The notes beneath the pieces are model-generated. The model did not search any database. It saw nothing but the letters and a program-made list of their open reading frames with translations, and was not told where the DNA came from. From Chrysopilus asiliformis (lineage: Eukaryota; Arthropoda; Insecta; Diptera; Rhagionidae), in assembly GCA_964034945.1 (NCBI GenBank), contig OZ035960.1:45487002-45551001 (forward strand): a DNA stretch of 64,000 nucleotides, written 5' to 3'. A program made the position numbers and the translations under genes. How positions within the stretch are numbered: position 1 is the first letter of the stretch; each line of letters starts with the position of its first letter. This document shows, one piece after another, positions 1 through 12,000 of the stretch.

Positions 1-1944
1 CGTAACCTTTTATAAACTTACCCAATACTTTTTCGGTTGTATGCATAAACGGTTTGTTCAACAAGTCCAAAAAAATAACATCCGTCTAAGAGTTATTTTT
101 ACTTAAAAAAAACTGAATGGAAAACGGGTATATTTTATCCTACAAAGTTATATGCAACAAGACGTTAATTAAAGAACTCTTCTCTTTAAAAAGCATTGTG
201 TACGGCACGGCTGGACCCAACCACAAGAAGCAATTAAGGGAACACGGATGTAATATCAATGATGATAGCTTTCTATGTAGTTAAACTGAATGTATTACAC
301 CTTACTCCACCTGTAGTTTTCTGGGATTCACCCATTGTTATCATTGATCGTCATCAGAGCTTTCTTATTCCTATTGTCCTTCCAAAGCATACAGTTGTAG
401 AATATTTCCGTTAAAGATTTAAGAAATATAGATAGATGCCTATATGTACATCAATTTGCACGCTCCATAGTGTCCTATATGAAGAGTTAAACACCTATAA
501 CAGCTATTGGTACCTTTTTTTGCACATTATAGCTACCTATATTCGTATATTTGTATGTAATGAATGGCAATCCCGACCAAAAGCCATTTAACCACCCATC
601 GAAGCTGAAGGGGTGACCCTATATTAAAGAAACTTCACACCCATCCACGCTTCATCGCCATTTACCACCTTTCATAGCCAACCAGAGGTAAAAAAAAGAG
701 GGAATCAATAAAGACCATTTATCTTCCATCCCTTAGCGAGGATCAATGTAGGATGAGCGGAAAATAAAAAAATTAAACTGAACAAACACAGAAACATAGG
801 TTTTCCCAACACACATATATACACAGTTATATGTTTTACTAGCAACCTGTATTTGTATATATATCTATATAAATTTAGTGTATAGTCTGAAATAAAGGAA
901 ACTCATAGAGACGACGAGATTCTTAGACGAAGAGACGATTTATGTTCCGGGAAAGTCGATAAAGCTTTCAGTAATAGAGGAAAAATGAAGGAATATTGAC
1001 ACACAGCCATATAAATATTACAAGGAAGTGAGTTGAGACAGCTCTTCAGCGATCAACACAAACACAAAACACCAGGCAAAGTTATACGGGTGAAAAATTT
1101 GATAAGAAGCCAGCCACCGCCTTTATAACATGCAATATAAGAAAAATTTGAAATTCTTTCAACGTGAAATTGTGCTGCCAGAAGCGTGGTTGATAACATA
1201 AGATTTCACAGTAATTTTGCAGAGCAAGTAGACGGTCTCACAGGCATTCTTATTTTTATTATTATTGTCATCTTTACGATTATTTTTATCTGACACTAGT
1301 TATTTTCTTATTTTGAAGCACTTATATGTGTTAGTAAAAACGAAACGTTTTATTATAAAATATGTTCCTATTATTATAATATATACTGTATCTTTACTAT
1401 TGCAGTTATTAAATATTTGAAGAAAAAAAGACAAGTACATAAATGTAAATCCAATTTTAAAATTTAAAAAAAAAAAACTTTTATTAAAAAATGTTTCTAA
1501 AAGAGAAAAAAAAACGAATTTTTGGGCTTGGTGTATTAGAAATATAAGCAAAAATTTCAACAAAATTAAAGTGATCACTGTGGACGTTGAAAATTTTCAC
1601 CTGCGGCGCATTTCTCTTGAAAATTTTTGATTAGAGTTGTTTTTCTTTTTAAAAACTTCACCTGCAGTGCAATAACCCTAAAATCTTGCGATCAACGTTG
1701 GAGAAAAGTCTCGCTGATCCTTTTATAACTGTAAATTTCAAAACATGGGGCTGCGAGATAAAAATGTTTGGCACCACTGCTTTAGAGAACGGGGCATTGT
1801 ACCGAATGCAGCTTTACGAAATCGAAACTTGGTCGAATGTGTAATAGGCCGAAACCGAAATTTCTGCCGAGCTCGATGAGCACTAAATTTCGTTAAACTC
1901 GACAGATAACTTTTTTTTTGTTTTTCAAAATGTCTTAAAATTCC
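1..1944. other. Upstream non-coding DNA, no gene recognised
   Basis: AT-rich sequence without a convincing exon. The only long open frame (about 1300-1578, minus strand) is a low-complexity Phe/Ile/Lys translation of AT-rich DNA. A stretch near 1747-1782 read on the minus strand (CAGTGGTGCC, then ATCTCGC and GCCCC) resembles the end of a hAT transposon, but no partner end was found. It may contain promoter or untranslated exons of the receptor gene that starts at 2746, which cannot be shown from sequence alone. Confidence 0.5.
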
Positions 1945-2576
1945 TACACCCTCGAAAAAATCCGGGGACGAATTAACTCCGCCTCAAAACATAGCTAAAA
2001 GTAAGCACCTCGCAGTGTTATTCAGAAAAAATGTAACACCGTAGCGCGGAGTTATTTTTACATTTTTATTTTACGGAGCTAAATATTCATTTTAACACCG
2101 TTTTGACCTCAATTTTGAATTAACTCCGAAAAGGAGTCAAAAATTACCTCCAACTCCTTTTAGGAGTTATTTTCATTGTAAAGGGTGTTCACGTTTAGAA
2201 GAGGCTTACCAATTGGCTTCAACAGCCTATTGGGAAGGCAAATGGTTTACAATTCGAGAGGTTCCCAGGTTCGAGTTCCGGCAGAGACATGCAAGAAAAG
2301 TTGTTAACAGTCAATATTAACTTTGAAAACACACAAAAAAAACTCAAAACATCTCAAATGCTTGCAAAAAAAGAGAATTTGTGAGGTTAAATTTATTTGT
2401 TTTTTTTTATTTTTTGGGCTATCTAATAAGTTGGTTTAACACCGAAAAATTGTTAAAAATTAACACCCATAGGGAATTGTTGTGAACTTCCTAGCCCGGA
2501 GTTCGATTTTCTCCGATAGGTGATGGACTCCCTCAAACTCCCTTTCGGTGCGTGATTGACTCCGTTTTTTCGAGAC
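1945..2576 (+). mobile_element. TIR element with tRNA-like core, copy A
   Basis: This block is repeated in inverted orientation at 39516-40080. It starts with TACACCCTCGAAAAAATCC and ends in a degenerate complement (TTTTTTCGAGA), so it has the inverted ends of a short non-autonomous DNA transposon. Copy B shows clear TA flanks; the right end of this copy is decayed. The interior is full of GGAGTT/AACTCC hexamers in both orientations and carries a tRNA-promoter-like module at 2201-2291. There is no coding capacity. Confidence 0.75.
2201..2291 (+). other. tRNA-like (Pol III A/B-box-like) module inside copy A
   Basis: The segment contains GGTTCGAGTT, close to the Pol III B-box/T-loop consensus, about 55 bases after an A-box-like CCAATTGG. 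Between them is a D-arm-like stem GCCT-ATTGGGA-AGGC. The homologous segment of copy B (39773-39855, minus strand) has an exact GGTTCGAGTCC. No good acceptor or anticodon stem forms, so it is not a functional tRNA gene; a tRNA-derived or SINE-like core is the likely origin. Confidence 0.4.
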
Positions 2577-2699
2577 AAAAAATTCTTCTATAATAAAGAA
2601 CATATCGAAAATTACAATAGCATTGATTTCTAATAATCTAATATCTAATATAAAAAGTAGAATAAATTTTTGATGGTTTCATATTTTTTTCACTTACAG

Positions 2700-2744
2700 A
2701 TGTTTGCTGAAGATTTAAAAAGAAATTGGCTAAAAGGACGGTGA
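2700..2744 (+). promoter_or_regulatory. Upstream ORF in the receptor 5' UTR exon
   Basis: A strong acceptor (T-rich tract then CACTTACAG) ends at 2699, so a 5' UTR exon probably begins at 2700. It starts with ATG and reads 14 codons to TGA at 2742-2744. The stop lies one base before the main start ATG at 2746. Such an arrangement could limit or allow reinitiation at the receptor start. The exon boundary is predicted, not proven. Confidence 0.45.
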
Positions 2745-2745
2745 T

Positions 2746-3027
2746 ATGGGGGATAGCGTATCCTACCATTGTCTTCAGCCACCCACAACGATAAGGGCTC
2801 GTTCACATTGTTATTGTTGCTGTTGCAGTTTTTGGTATCCAACATCATCACTATTTTTAGTATTCACTATTATCCTTCTATCGGTGCTTATTGAAACAAC
2901 AACAATTGCATCGGAACAGCAACAAGATTCATTAGAAAGTGGATTGACAACGCAATCATCGTCAATTCAAAGTACATCATTGTCACCATGCGAACCAAAA
3001 GTTCTTGATGAAATACCCCCAGACCCG
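2746..3027 (+). CDS. GPCR exon 1 (start, signal/anchor)
   Basis: Encodes residues 1-94: a Cys-rich stretch, a hydrophobic segment and a Ser/Thr/Gln-rich linker ending at PPDP. Donor GTAAGT at 3028, phase 0. Intron 1 is 6.8 kb. Confidence 0.75.
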
Positions 3028-6000
3028 GTAAGTGTCAATTGTATGAAATTTCTACACAAAATATGATTGTAGGTTTATTCGTAACATTGTTTTGTGATTT
3101 AAGTTTATTGTTTATGTGTAAAGATCATATTCAATGGGTTCTTGAAAATATTGTTCTTTCTTTACCTACTCGGAAAAAAATTGCTCCCAGTTCCGTATTT
3201 ATGAGATCCCAGTTCCGTATTTATGAGAAAAACGGTATAATGGCTAAATATGGGAGTTATCTATCTATATATATAAAAATGTTTAACCTGACTGACTGAC
3301 TGACTCATCAACGCCCAGCCCAAACCCTTGAAGCTAGAAACTTGAAACTTTCACAGTATGTCCCAACCATCACGTCGGTGCTCACTAAGGCGGGGTTTTC
3401 CGAAGTTTTACCGCTAAGGGGGTAAAAGGGGTTTGCGTTTTTTTAACTGAAAAGAGGCTGAAAAGTTTCACTTGGGGGTTTTCGGGGTCGCTGATCACGA
3501 ATCTGGTGTTAGACTAATTCGCAACGGAGAGTCCTGCAAGGAGAAGACTTTTCTCAAAAGTTTTTAAGTTCTTTCCAGTTTTCTTCGTATTCTAAAACTT
3601 ATACAAAAAACTTAACCCGGCAACGACGGGTATGCAAGCTAGTTCCTATATAAAAATTGTGACAGTTGCCAAATTTTTCAGCACACATTCCAACAAAAAA
3701 AATTGTTGTATTCTTTTTTTTTGTGCAATCATTCCCCAAATTATGGCAAAGACTCCAACTGGTTCCAATATTAATGGAAGCCTGTGCTGAAAAATATAGT
3801 AAGGAGTCCTATAATCGCTTTGCCATTTTTTATAGGAAAGTTGCCTATGCGAATTTGTTCCATGTATACGAACGGCTTCTTAACATTAATCAAAATAAAT
3901 CTATTCAGATTAACTTCATTGTACAATACTAAAACAGTGTGTTCATTATTCCTTATGAATAATAAAAATAATTAAGTAAACTTTCATTTCAATGGAAAAT
4001 AAATTAGAATATGAACGTACACATTTCAACACTTATTCAAATCTCATAAACAATTCAGTTATTTTTTACATAAACTTAATTTCAATACATTAGGGTTATT
4101 TGTATTCCCTATTTTAAAATATTTCATCCTTTCGTGTAACATTCATTGTATCTATTCCTTTTCTTTTATTGAATTTATTATTTGAGTTGAATTTTACATT
4201 TTCACACCAAAATAGAAAAGAAAAGACGTAGATTTGATATGAAAGGATTTCCTTTTTCTATTTTACTCCCGACTAACTCTTCCATTTAAAGTGAACCTTT
4301 TAAATCCGCCTGTATCATCTGAACACTTGGGCCCACTTAACTGTAGTTTCTCATTAATATTTGAAAAGCCCTTTGAATTTACCATATACACAAAAAAATT
4401 CTTTTTTTTCTTATTGAAAAGATCAGGCTTTGTAAAATACAATGAACAAAAAATTCAGAAAATATATCTGATTGTATTGGTAAAAAAAAATTTGTATGGA
4501 CTGATAGATAAATCGATTAAGATTCGTTTATTTTAATGACGAATGTTAATTTTTAATCTATTTAGTGTTTAACCATTGAACCATTTCTGATTCATGGTTT
4601 ATACTCGACCTTTTAGCATTGAATCCTATTGGAATTCCTCGGCTTATAAGGTCTGCAAAAACAACAAAATTATATTATTTTTGCGGATGTTTTCACATCC
4701 AAATTTCCCCCCAACAGGTCGGACATGTCTGCCCTGAAAACCCATCAGGAGCCTGTTTCTGGTATGGAAAGCTGGTTGCCTTAAAGCAGACGTGGGCAAG
4801 AGAAAATAAAAACGGGCCAAACATATACCAAAATATACTTCAGAAAATCGAGTACACTGCGAGAAAATGTCTTTAAACTGACTACAAACGAACCTTTTTT
4901 TATTGCTTTCGAATTACATGAATTAGTTTTCTGCTCTGGTATAATATTAGCAGTGCATGTAGTTTTCTTTAGAAAGTCTTCTTTTAATTTTGCAAAAATC
5001 AATTTTCTGCTTTCACCATCAAAATCAAAATCGCTTTTGTGCTTGGCTACTTATTTTTTGATGTGGGAAAGCTTAAGAAAACAAACCAAGCACTGTACCA
5101 AGCAGGGATTTCTACAAAAACAATATCCTCCTCCCATTGATCTTTAAAGTTTCTATTATTATAGAAACGCTTCATATTTGTTTCAGTATATATGCGCAAA
5201 TAACAAGCAACACCACCTACTGAGTGGAGTGCCTGATGGCGAATGACATGAAAACAACTCAGAGCGACCAATGGCTGTGATGTGTTTTCGCTCATCGCTG
5301 CGAAAGTATAGAGGTACAAGCACTGTATAAGCATGTTGGTGGATTTGGCCCAGTTGCGAATGAATTTGGCCCAGTTGCAAGTGTATTATTTCGGTTTTCT
5401 CAAACTGGGCCAAATGGGCCAAAAAGACCATACTTTGCCCATGGCTGCCTTAAAGCCTTAAACCTTATAATTCGCACAAGGTTTGTGGCATCGGAGTATA
5501 AATACTCAAATCGAGTTTTACTCCACCAAAATCCTGTAAGCATGCGTGGAAGCTGGCAAAGCAGGCTCTGATGACGGTGAGCCAGCTTTCCATACCAGAA
5601 ACAGGCTCCTGATGGGTTTTCAGGGCAGACATGTCCGACCTGTTGGGGGGAAATTTGGATGTGGAAACATCCGCAAAAATAATAGAATTTTGTTGTTTTT
5701 GCAGACCTTATAAGCCGAGGAATTCCAATAGGTTAATTTTTAATCGCATTTCAAACATTAAATTTACCCTTTTGTTTACTGTTTAACCCCTTCATGCCCG
5801 ACTTTTTCCCTGTAGCTAGAAATTTGTTTTGTCGTTTGTTTTAGTCCATAAAGAGGCACCATGCAAAATTTGAAATTTTCACTTTTGTTTGAAAAAGTGT
5901 TATAAAAAGTTACTTATCAAAAACATCTGACACAAAAGGGTTAAACAAACTAACAAAAGAGAATTGATGTAGAATTCATAATACTAGATTAGTTCAAACG

Positions 6001-9000
6001 AGACACTTACGTAAAATAATAACTAACTTTGAACCTTTTAAATGACACCTAATTTAGATGAATATTTAATAGACTGTTTGAAAAAATTAAAGGCAAGCGT
6101 ACGAGTATGACTATCAAAATTATAGGCTTTTTCTTAAGGCGTACACTTATAATTATGTGTTCAGATATTATTATGGAAAGGAACCCACCAATTAGAGACC
6201 AGATTACATGCAACATAAAAATGCTGAAATATGCATGCAAATACACATGAAAAAGATTAAAAAATATGCAGAAAAATCGCAAAAACATGCCAAAATACGC
6301 AACTAATTGAAATGTAGAATATTATAGCAAGTTTTCGCGATTTTTTATATTATGGCAATTCACCCTTGATCGTAGATAGTAAAATCGTAGATTGTACTGT
6401 ACATCTACGATGGAAAAGTACAACGAAGCGTGAGCAGCGCTTTACTAGAGGTTGTGGGTTTTGTCGTAAATTTTTACAAAAAACAGAATGTGGCTCTTTG
6501 AGTTAACAAACCTGTTCTACACTTAGCGCATTTGGCTCTTACTCAAACCCCCCATCATGAATCTATAAGTACGCCCATGCAATTACATGGCCGTAGCACT
6601 AGTACCATATTTGTCAAATTGTTTTGGGAGAATTGTTAAAAATTTATTTAAATACTAAATTTTTTTTGCCAAGTAATAATAAAACATTTTTTAAATAAAT
6701 GAAAACATATCCTTGCTTTGAATATTACTATAGTGCAACATTCAAAACATGGACGAAAAATTCTAATTCCCTGTGAACTAAAGAATATTCTGAAAACTAT
6801 AAGTATTTATTAAGAATTCAGCGCATGTATAGACGTAATGGACCTACATATAAATAGCGAAGATATTTCTTATTGATTGAACGTATAAATGTTACCATAA
6901 TTTGATATAATTATTCCATATCAATCGAATGATCCCAAGAGACTCAAACTTAATAAGCTACACAGATAACTATGTTCGTATGTTCATTTTTCTTCACAAG
7001 TACCTCAAACTAAAATAGTTGATTGTGGAATCTCCGAAATAGGAAAAAAAATAAAGTAAACCCCTAATTGACCTCGAAAGAGTATAATTGGAATGTGGCG
7101 TGAACACAAATTGATTCATTAATTCATTCGAGTAAAACAATCTTCTGGTAACCTGTTGAATCTGGTTGTCCCCCCCCCCCCCCCCCCCCAATATTGATTG
7201 TATTTGTTTTATCAATTTTTACCTATGATATAAATTTATTTACACGAGAGGTAATTTAGACATTGAAAATTGTATGCTCACATTTTTTATTGGATGTAAG
7301 TCTTCAACAAAAAAAAAAAACCGAAAAAAAATTTTCAAAAAAAAGAGTTATTCTTAACACAAGGGTGCTAAGCTTGCGGCCCGCGATGTCTATTTTTGCG
7401 GACCGCGCTCCGCAATGGGTTCAAAAGAACTGCCTTTGAAGCCCCATATTACTGTAGGTAATAAAAATTTCGAAGTTTAATTTTTAAAATTTCAAATCAA
7501 TGACGAACTACAAAATTTGAACATAGCCTATTACTAGTCATGTTAGCCCCTGAATTTATATAGTCTGAACAGAAAAGGACTTCAATAAAATAAACAATTT
7601 CGATTTTTCGAAATGTATAATTTATCTTTTTAAGTGCAAAACTTGGCATCAGGATTTAAGATGATTGTATGGGAATGAGATAAATTTTTGGCACTTGTTT
7701 TCTAGTTTTTTTAGATGTTAGTTCAGAAACCTTTCTTTGTCGCTGAGTGTATCCTTTCTTTGATACTGTGTAGCTTTTAGCTTAAAAGTATATATTTAGA
7801 CTTGATTCGTGAAAAATTTCACCTGTTCAGCTTATTTAAGAATTTTCGCGTCCAGAGTAAATGCTTCAAAAAATTTCGCCTGCATCGCATTGCTTTCTCT
7901 TATGTTTTGAAAGTATAAAAATTCATAAATTAATTTTGCTGGGCATTTGTCTAGAGCGGGAAATTTTAGAACCGGAAAATTTGATTTCGGGCGGCAAGTT
8001 TTAGGAGCCGCAAATCGCCATTTGCTTCTACGAGCGGAAAATTCTTAGGTCGACAAATGTAGGGGCTGCAAATTTGGAGAGCGGCAAACGTAGGGTTGTG
8101 AAATCTAAACGGCAACACAGAAGAATGGCGAACTACGGAGAGGCAAATTTTGACGGTTTTCCATTATAACTGTATATTATGTACATAAATGTTGCTTATA
8201 AAAAGTGAAAAGGACAAAAAAATTAAATACTATCGGATCTTTCAATAAGGACATAACAATTTTGTATTTAAATAAAACACAGAATAATTGAGATGTCGGG
8301 CTGAAATTTATTTCAGGTGTAGTGGACATGTTACATTTAAGTATGAAATTCGATGTCGTTCATAGGGCCACCGCGAGCACGTTTGCTGATTGATTCTTTG
8401 GAGCCAATTTTCCACCACTCTTCCACACATATCGGCCGGAACGTTGGCAATTTCGCGTTCGATATTGTTCCTGAGCTCCTCTAACGTTGTTGGCTTGTTG
8501 GCATAAGCCAACGACTTAACATAACTCCATAAAAAGAAATCCAACGGCGTTAAATCGCATGAGCGAGGTGGCCATTCGACCGGACCATTTCTCGAGATTA
8601 CTCGATTACCGAACTTCTCCTTCAATAGTTCAATTGTTTGACCAGCTGTGTGGTGTTGCTCGTTCGTGAACTTCACCATGATAAAAATGTAAACCTTGAC
8701 TGACGTTTTAGCATTGCCAGATCATAAAAAAAGTTTTAGGCTGCGTTTTTATTAAAATACAAAATTGTTATGTCCTTATTGAAAGACCCTTTATTTCCTT
8801 CGAACTGTATACATCGCATTCGTTAATAAAATCGGCTGCCACGCATGTTTCTTTAGTTCACAGTCCATTTAATTACATGATTTTTGTTTGAATACTAAAA
8901 ACCCCCCAATTTTCCTAAATAAATAGTCCACCAATTTTTGAATATTTCTTTATTCATAAAAAACACCCCAATTTTTAAAATTTTTTTTTGCACAGTGATT

Positions 9001-12000
9001 CTTTTGATCGATAATGTTAAGATTCCGAAAAACTTTTTACGACCCTGATTCAGGGAAAAAAATTTCGTTAGTGTGAAAGCTTTACCATCACCCAATGCAA
9101 ATTTACCTAAAAAGCATTTTTTTGTGCTGAAACAGATCCAAATTTTTGTACAGAACTTTGGTACCTTCCCAAAGGTCCAAAAAAGGTTCAAGAGTTCCTT
9201 ATGGTGTAGGCTGATAAAAAGATGACGATTTTTTCGAGTAATACCGAACAATTAAATCCGAGCAATCGCCATCTTCTTTTAAAATAAAATGTGTTCTTGA
9301 TCAGGTGGAAAAATATGTCACGTCAACATTAAAATAGTAATGCAATGGATGAAGGATATTCGCTATATTGTAAAGCATATGCTTTTTATATTATATAACC
9401 AAAAGCTTTTGTTGTACAACGAATGTCTACAAAAAAACTTTATTTACGATAAAAAATTTCACTTATAAATTGTCTGTATTCTTCTGATTTACGCTCCTAA
9501 TTAGTTCCCCAAAAACAGCACGTAGTTCGGAACCACCTAAATACGGGGGGATTACAAGGGGCAGCAAAAGTCGGTATTGTCTAGCTGGCCCTGAAGACCT
9601 GGACTGGGCGGAAATGTGTACTAGAATTAACTGAACCCACCCAATTTTAGTGTTCCTAAAAATATGCTTATAAATTCAATATCATATTTTTAAAACATGA
9701 TTATTCCTCACACATCCATATACTATACAAATTAATAATATTTTGCGTGTTGCTATAGGAAAAAAATTTCAGTTCAAACAATTTTTCAATTAAATGTTTC
9801 TCTTTTCAAAACAGTTTTATGACGTAGCTGATATTACTCTAAATGCTGCCAAAACCTTTGCTGAATTTTTAGCGACGAAATCAACAGGAGATGTGACTGA
9901 AATTAGAAAACGAGCAAACTCCATTGCAAATTTAGCACTTCAGGAGGATGAAAATCTATTGGCAGTTGCAATTGCAGCACCGAATATTAAAGTTGCTGTT
10001 GTGCAATTTAGAGGCAACATCAAGGTAAACTCAATTAAATTTTTATCACTATAATTAAATAGTTTTGATTCCCAGGATTTCCTTGATAGGATTTAGCTTT
10101 TAATGGACTCTCGTTGTTTTGTCCGTCACTTTTCAATATGAGGGCGGGCTGAAAAGTAATCGGCCTAGACAAGAGATAGCGCCGTCCAGTATTAAAGCAA
10201 TGTTGTTTTTCGTAAATACTATTCGTCAAATGATTTCTATCATATGTTCAGGTAGGCGCGTCATTTAGTCAGATATCTAATACTGCTACATAGAAAATGA
10301 GATAAAATTTCAATACAACGCGAAAAGGAAAAGATAGGTAGTGCAGTAGTTTTCGTGAACGTGTAGTTTTAAAACAAGAAATGAAGCGGTGTTGGTGTAA
10401 ATATTAAGCAGTCACAAAATTCACACATTTTTTATTTATATTCCGAGCCCTCCAAATATAAAGTTAAGAATAGTATTCCGATGTTTAAACTGTTCTTCGT
10501 AATCAAATTTACACAGATAGATGAGTTTTCATATAAATAAAAACAGAAAATTTGTGTGGAATATTTACAATGGACTACTAAGCGACACCAGCGCCAACCC
10601 ATCTTCGGACTAAAGATGTTTGACGATTAATTTGGCTAGATATATGCATTTCGTTTGTGTTTGGCAATTATTGAAAACGAACAACTTTTGCATTTTTACA
10701 CAAATAAATAAAATCGAATATAATGCAGTGATTAGATACTTGTTTTTGGACGAAACATAGACCCATTACAACACACCAGAAACCAAGGGCCAGTCGGAAC
10801 AGTGGACTTTTCTTGGCAAATCGAAGCCGTAGTCGGCCAACAAGATCATGGCCACCGTTTTTTGGGAGGCATGCGGTATATCACATCGATTAGCATGACA
10901 AGGAAAAAAGGATCACCAGTGTATATTATGTACAGCTGTTGGAGCTACTCGATACCCATTTGAAACGAATGCGGTAGCATTTGGTGAAGAAAAAGTGCTC
11001 TTCCACCAGGACAACGCACAATTCCGCAGTCGCAATGGCAATAAATTGCGCTACGAATTGATTTCTCATCCACCATATTCTCCAGATTTGGCCTCCTCCG
11101 ACTATTATACATTTTCGAACTTGGAGAAATGGTTCGGTGGTAAAAGATTTGGGTCGAACGAGAAGGTCATCGCAGAATTTTGAAAGCTTCGAGAAATCGT
11201 ATTTGTCGGAGGGTGTCAAAAAATTAGAGAATCCTTGGACGGAAGTGTATCGCCCTAAAAGTAGACTATGTAGAGAAATAAAATAAGTTTTACAGATAAA
11301 AGCTGTGTTCCTTGCCTAGGCCGATTACTTTTCAGCCCCCCTCATATTCTCATGTAGTCATTTTTACAATGTTATAAAAGCATTTGATTTTAGTATGTTT
11401 CTTTGGTCATTTCGTTTCAGACACCCTCACACGATGTGCACGATAAAACCTTCCTAAGCACCTATTGGCGTGAGCTTGCCATCGCATGGAATCACACCGA
11501 TCGGGCTCAGTTGTGGGGGGCACCCTTCAGGGATTGTGGCCCATTACGAGGTCGATGGCTATGGCCATTTAGTGTTTCGGTTGTTGAATACAACTACAAG
11601 TCAGTATTTAACTTGACACCAAACGTTTCGTAAACGCTTCAATTTGATTTCATTACAGGACAGTAGCATCAGCATTTATTGCCGCCGATTGGAACCAGTG
11701 CAACGATGCTTTGGAAGAAATTTTCGGTCGAAAGCACAGGTTAGATACTTTTTTGTTATTTTATTTTGGTTTTGGCTTTTGCACAATAGAATGAAATAAT
11801 ATGGGATAGAAACTACACAAAATTTAATAGAAATCCCTGTTGTGCATTTATGTGTTCACTCACAAATGAATTGTAAAAAATATTCCAGCTGTGATCGGGA
11901 GACCACTTTTTGTCTGCCGACGGAATCCGATGCATCGGCGCCACGTGGAAGTTATACGTGCATTTGCAAAGAGGGCTACTATGTTCCGAATCAGACCCTG

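Noticed and set aside
2201..2291. Considered as a real tRNA gene
   Set aside because: Acceptor and anticodon stems do not pair and the spacing is wrong; kept only as a tRNA-like module.
7361..7420. GGGTGCTAAGCTTGCGGCCC stretch considered as a hAT element end
   Set aside because: Only one end found and no 8-base duplication, so no element could be delimited.
8895..9251. 118-codon open frame on the minus strand
   Set aside because: Low-complexity Phe/Lys/Leu-rich translation of AT-rich intron DNA, with no family resemblance and no splice partners.
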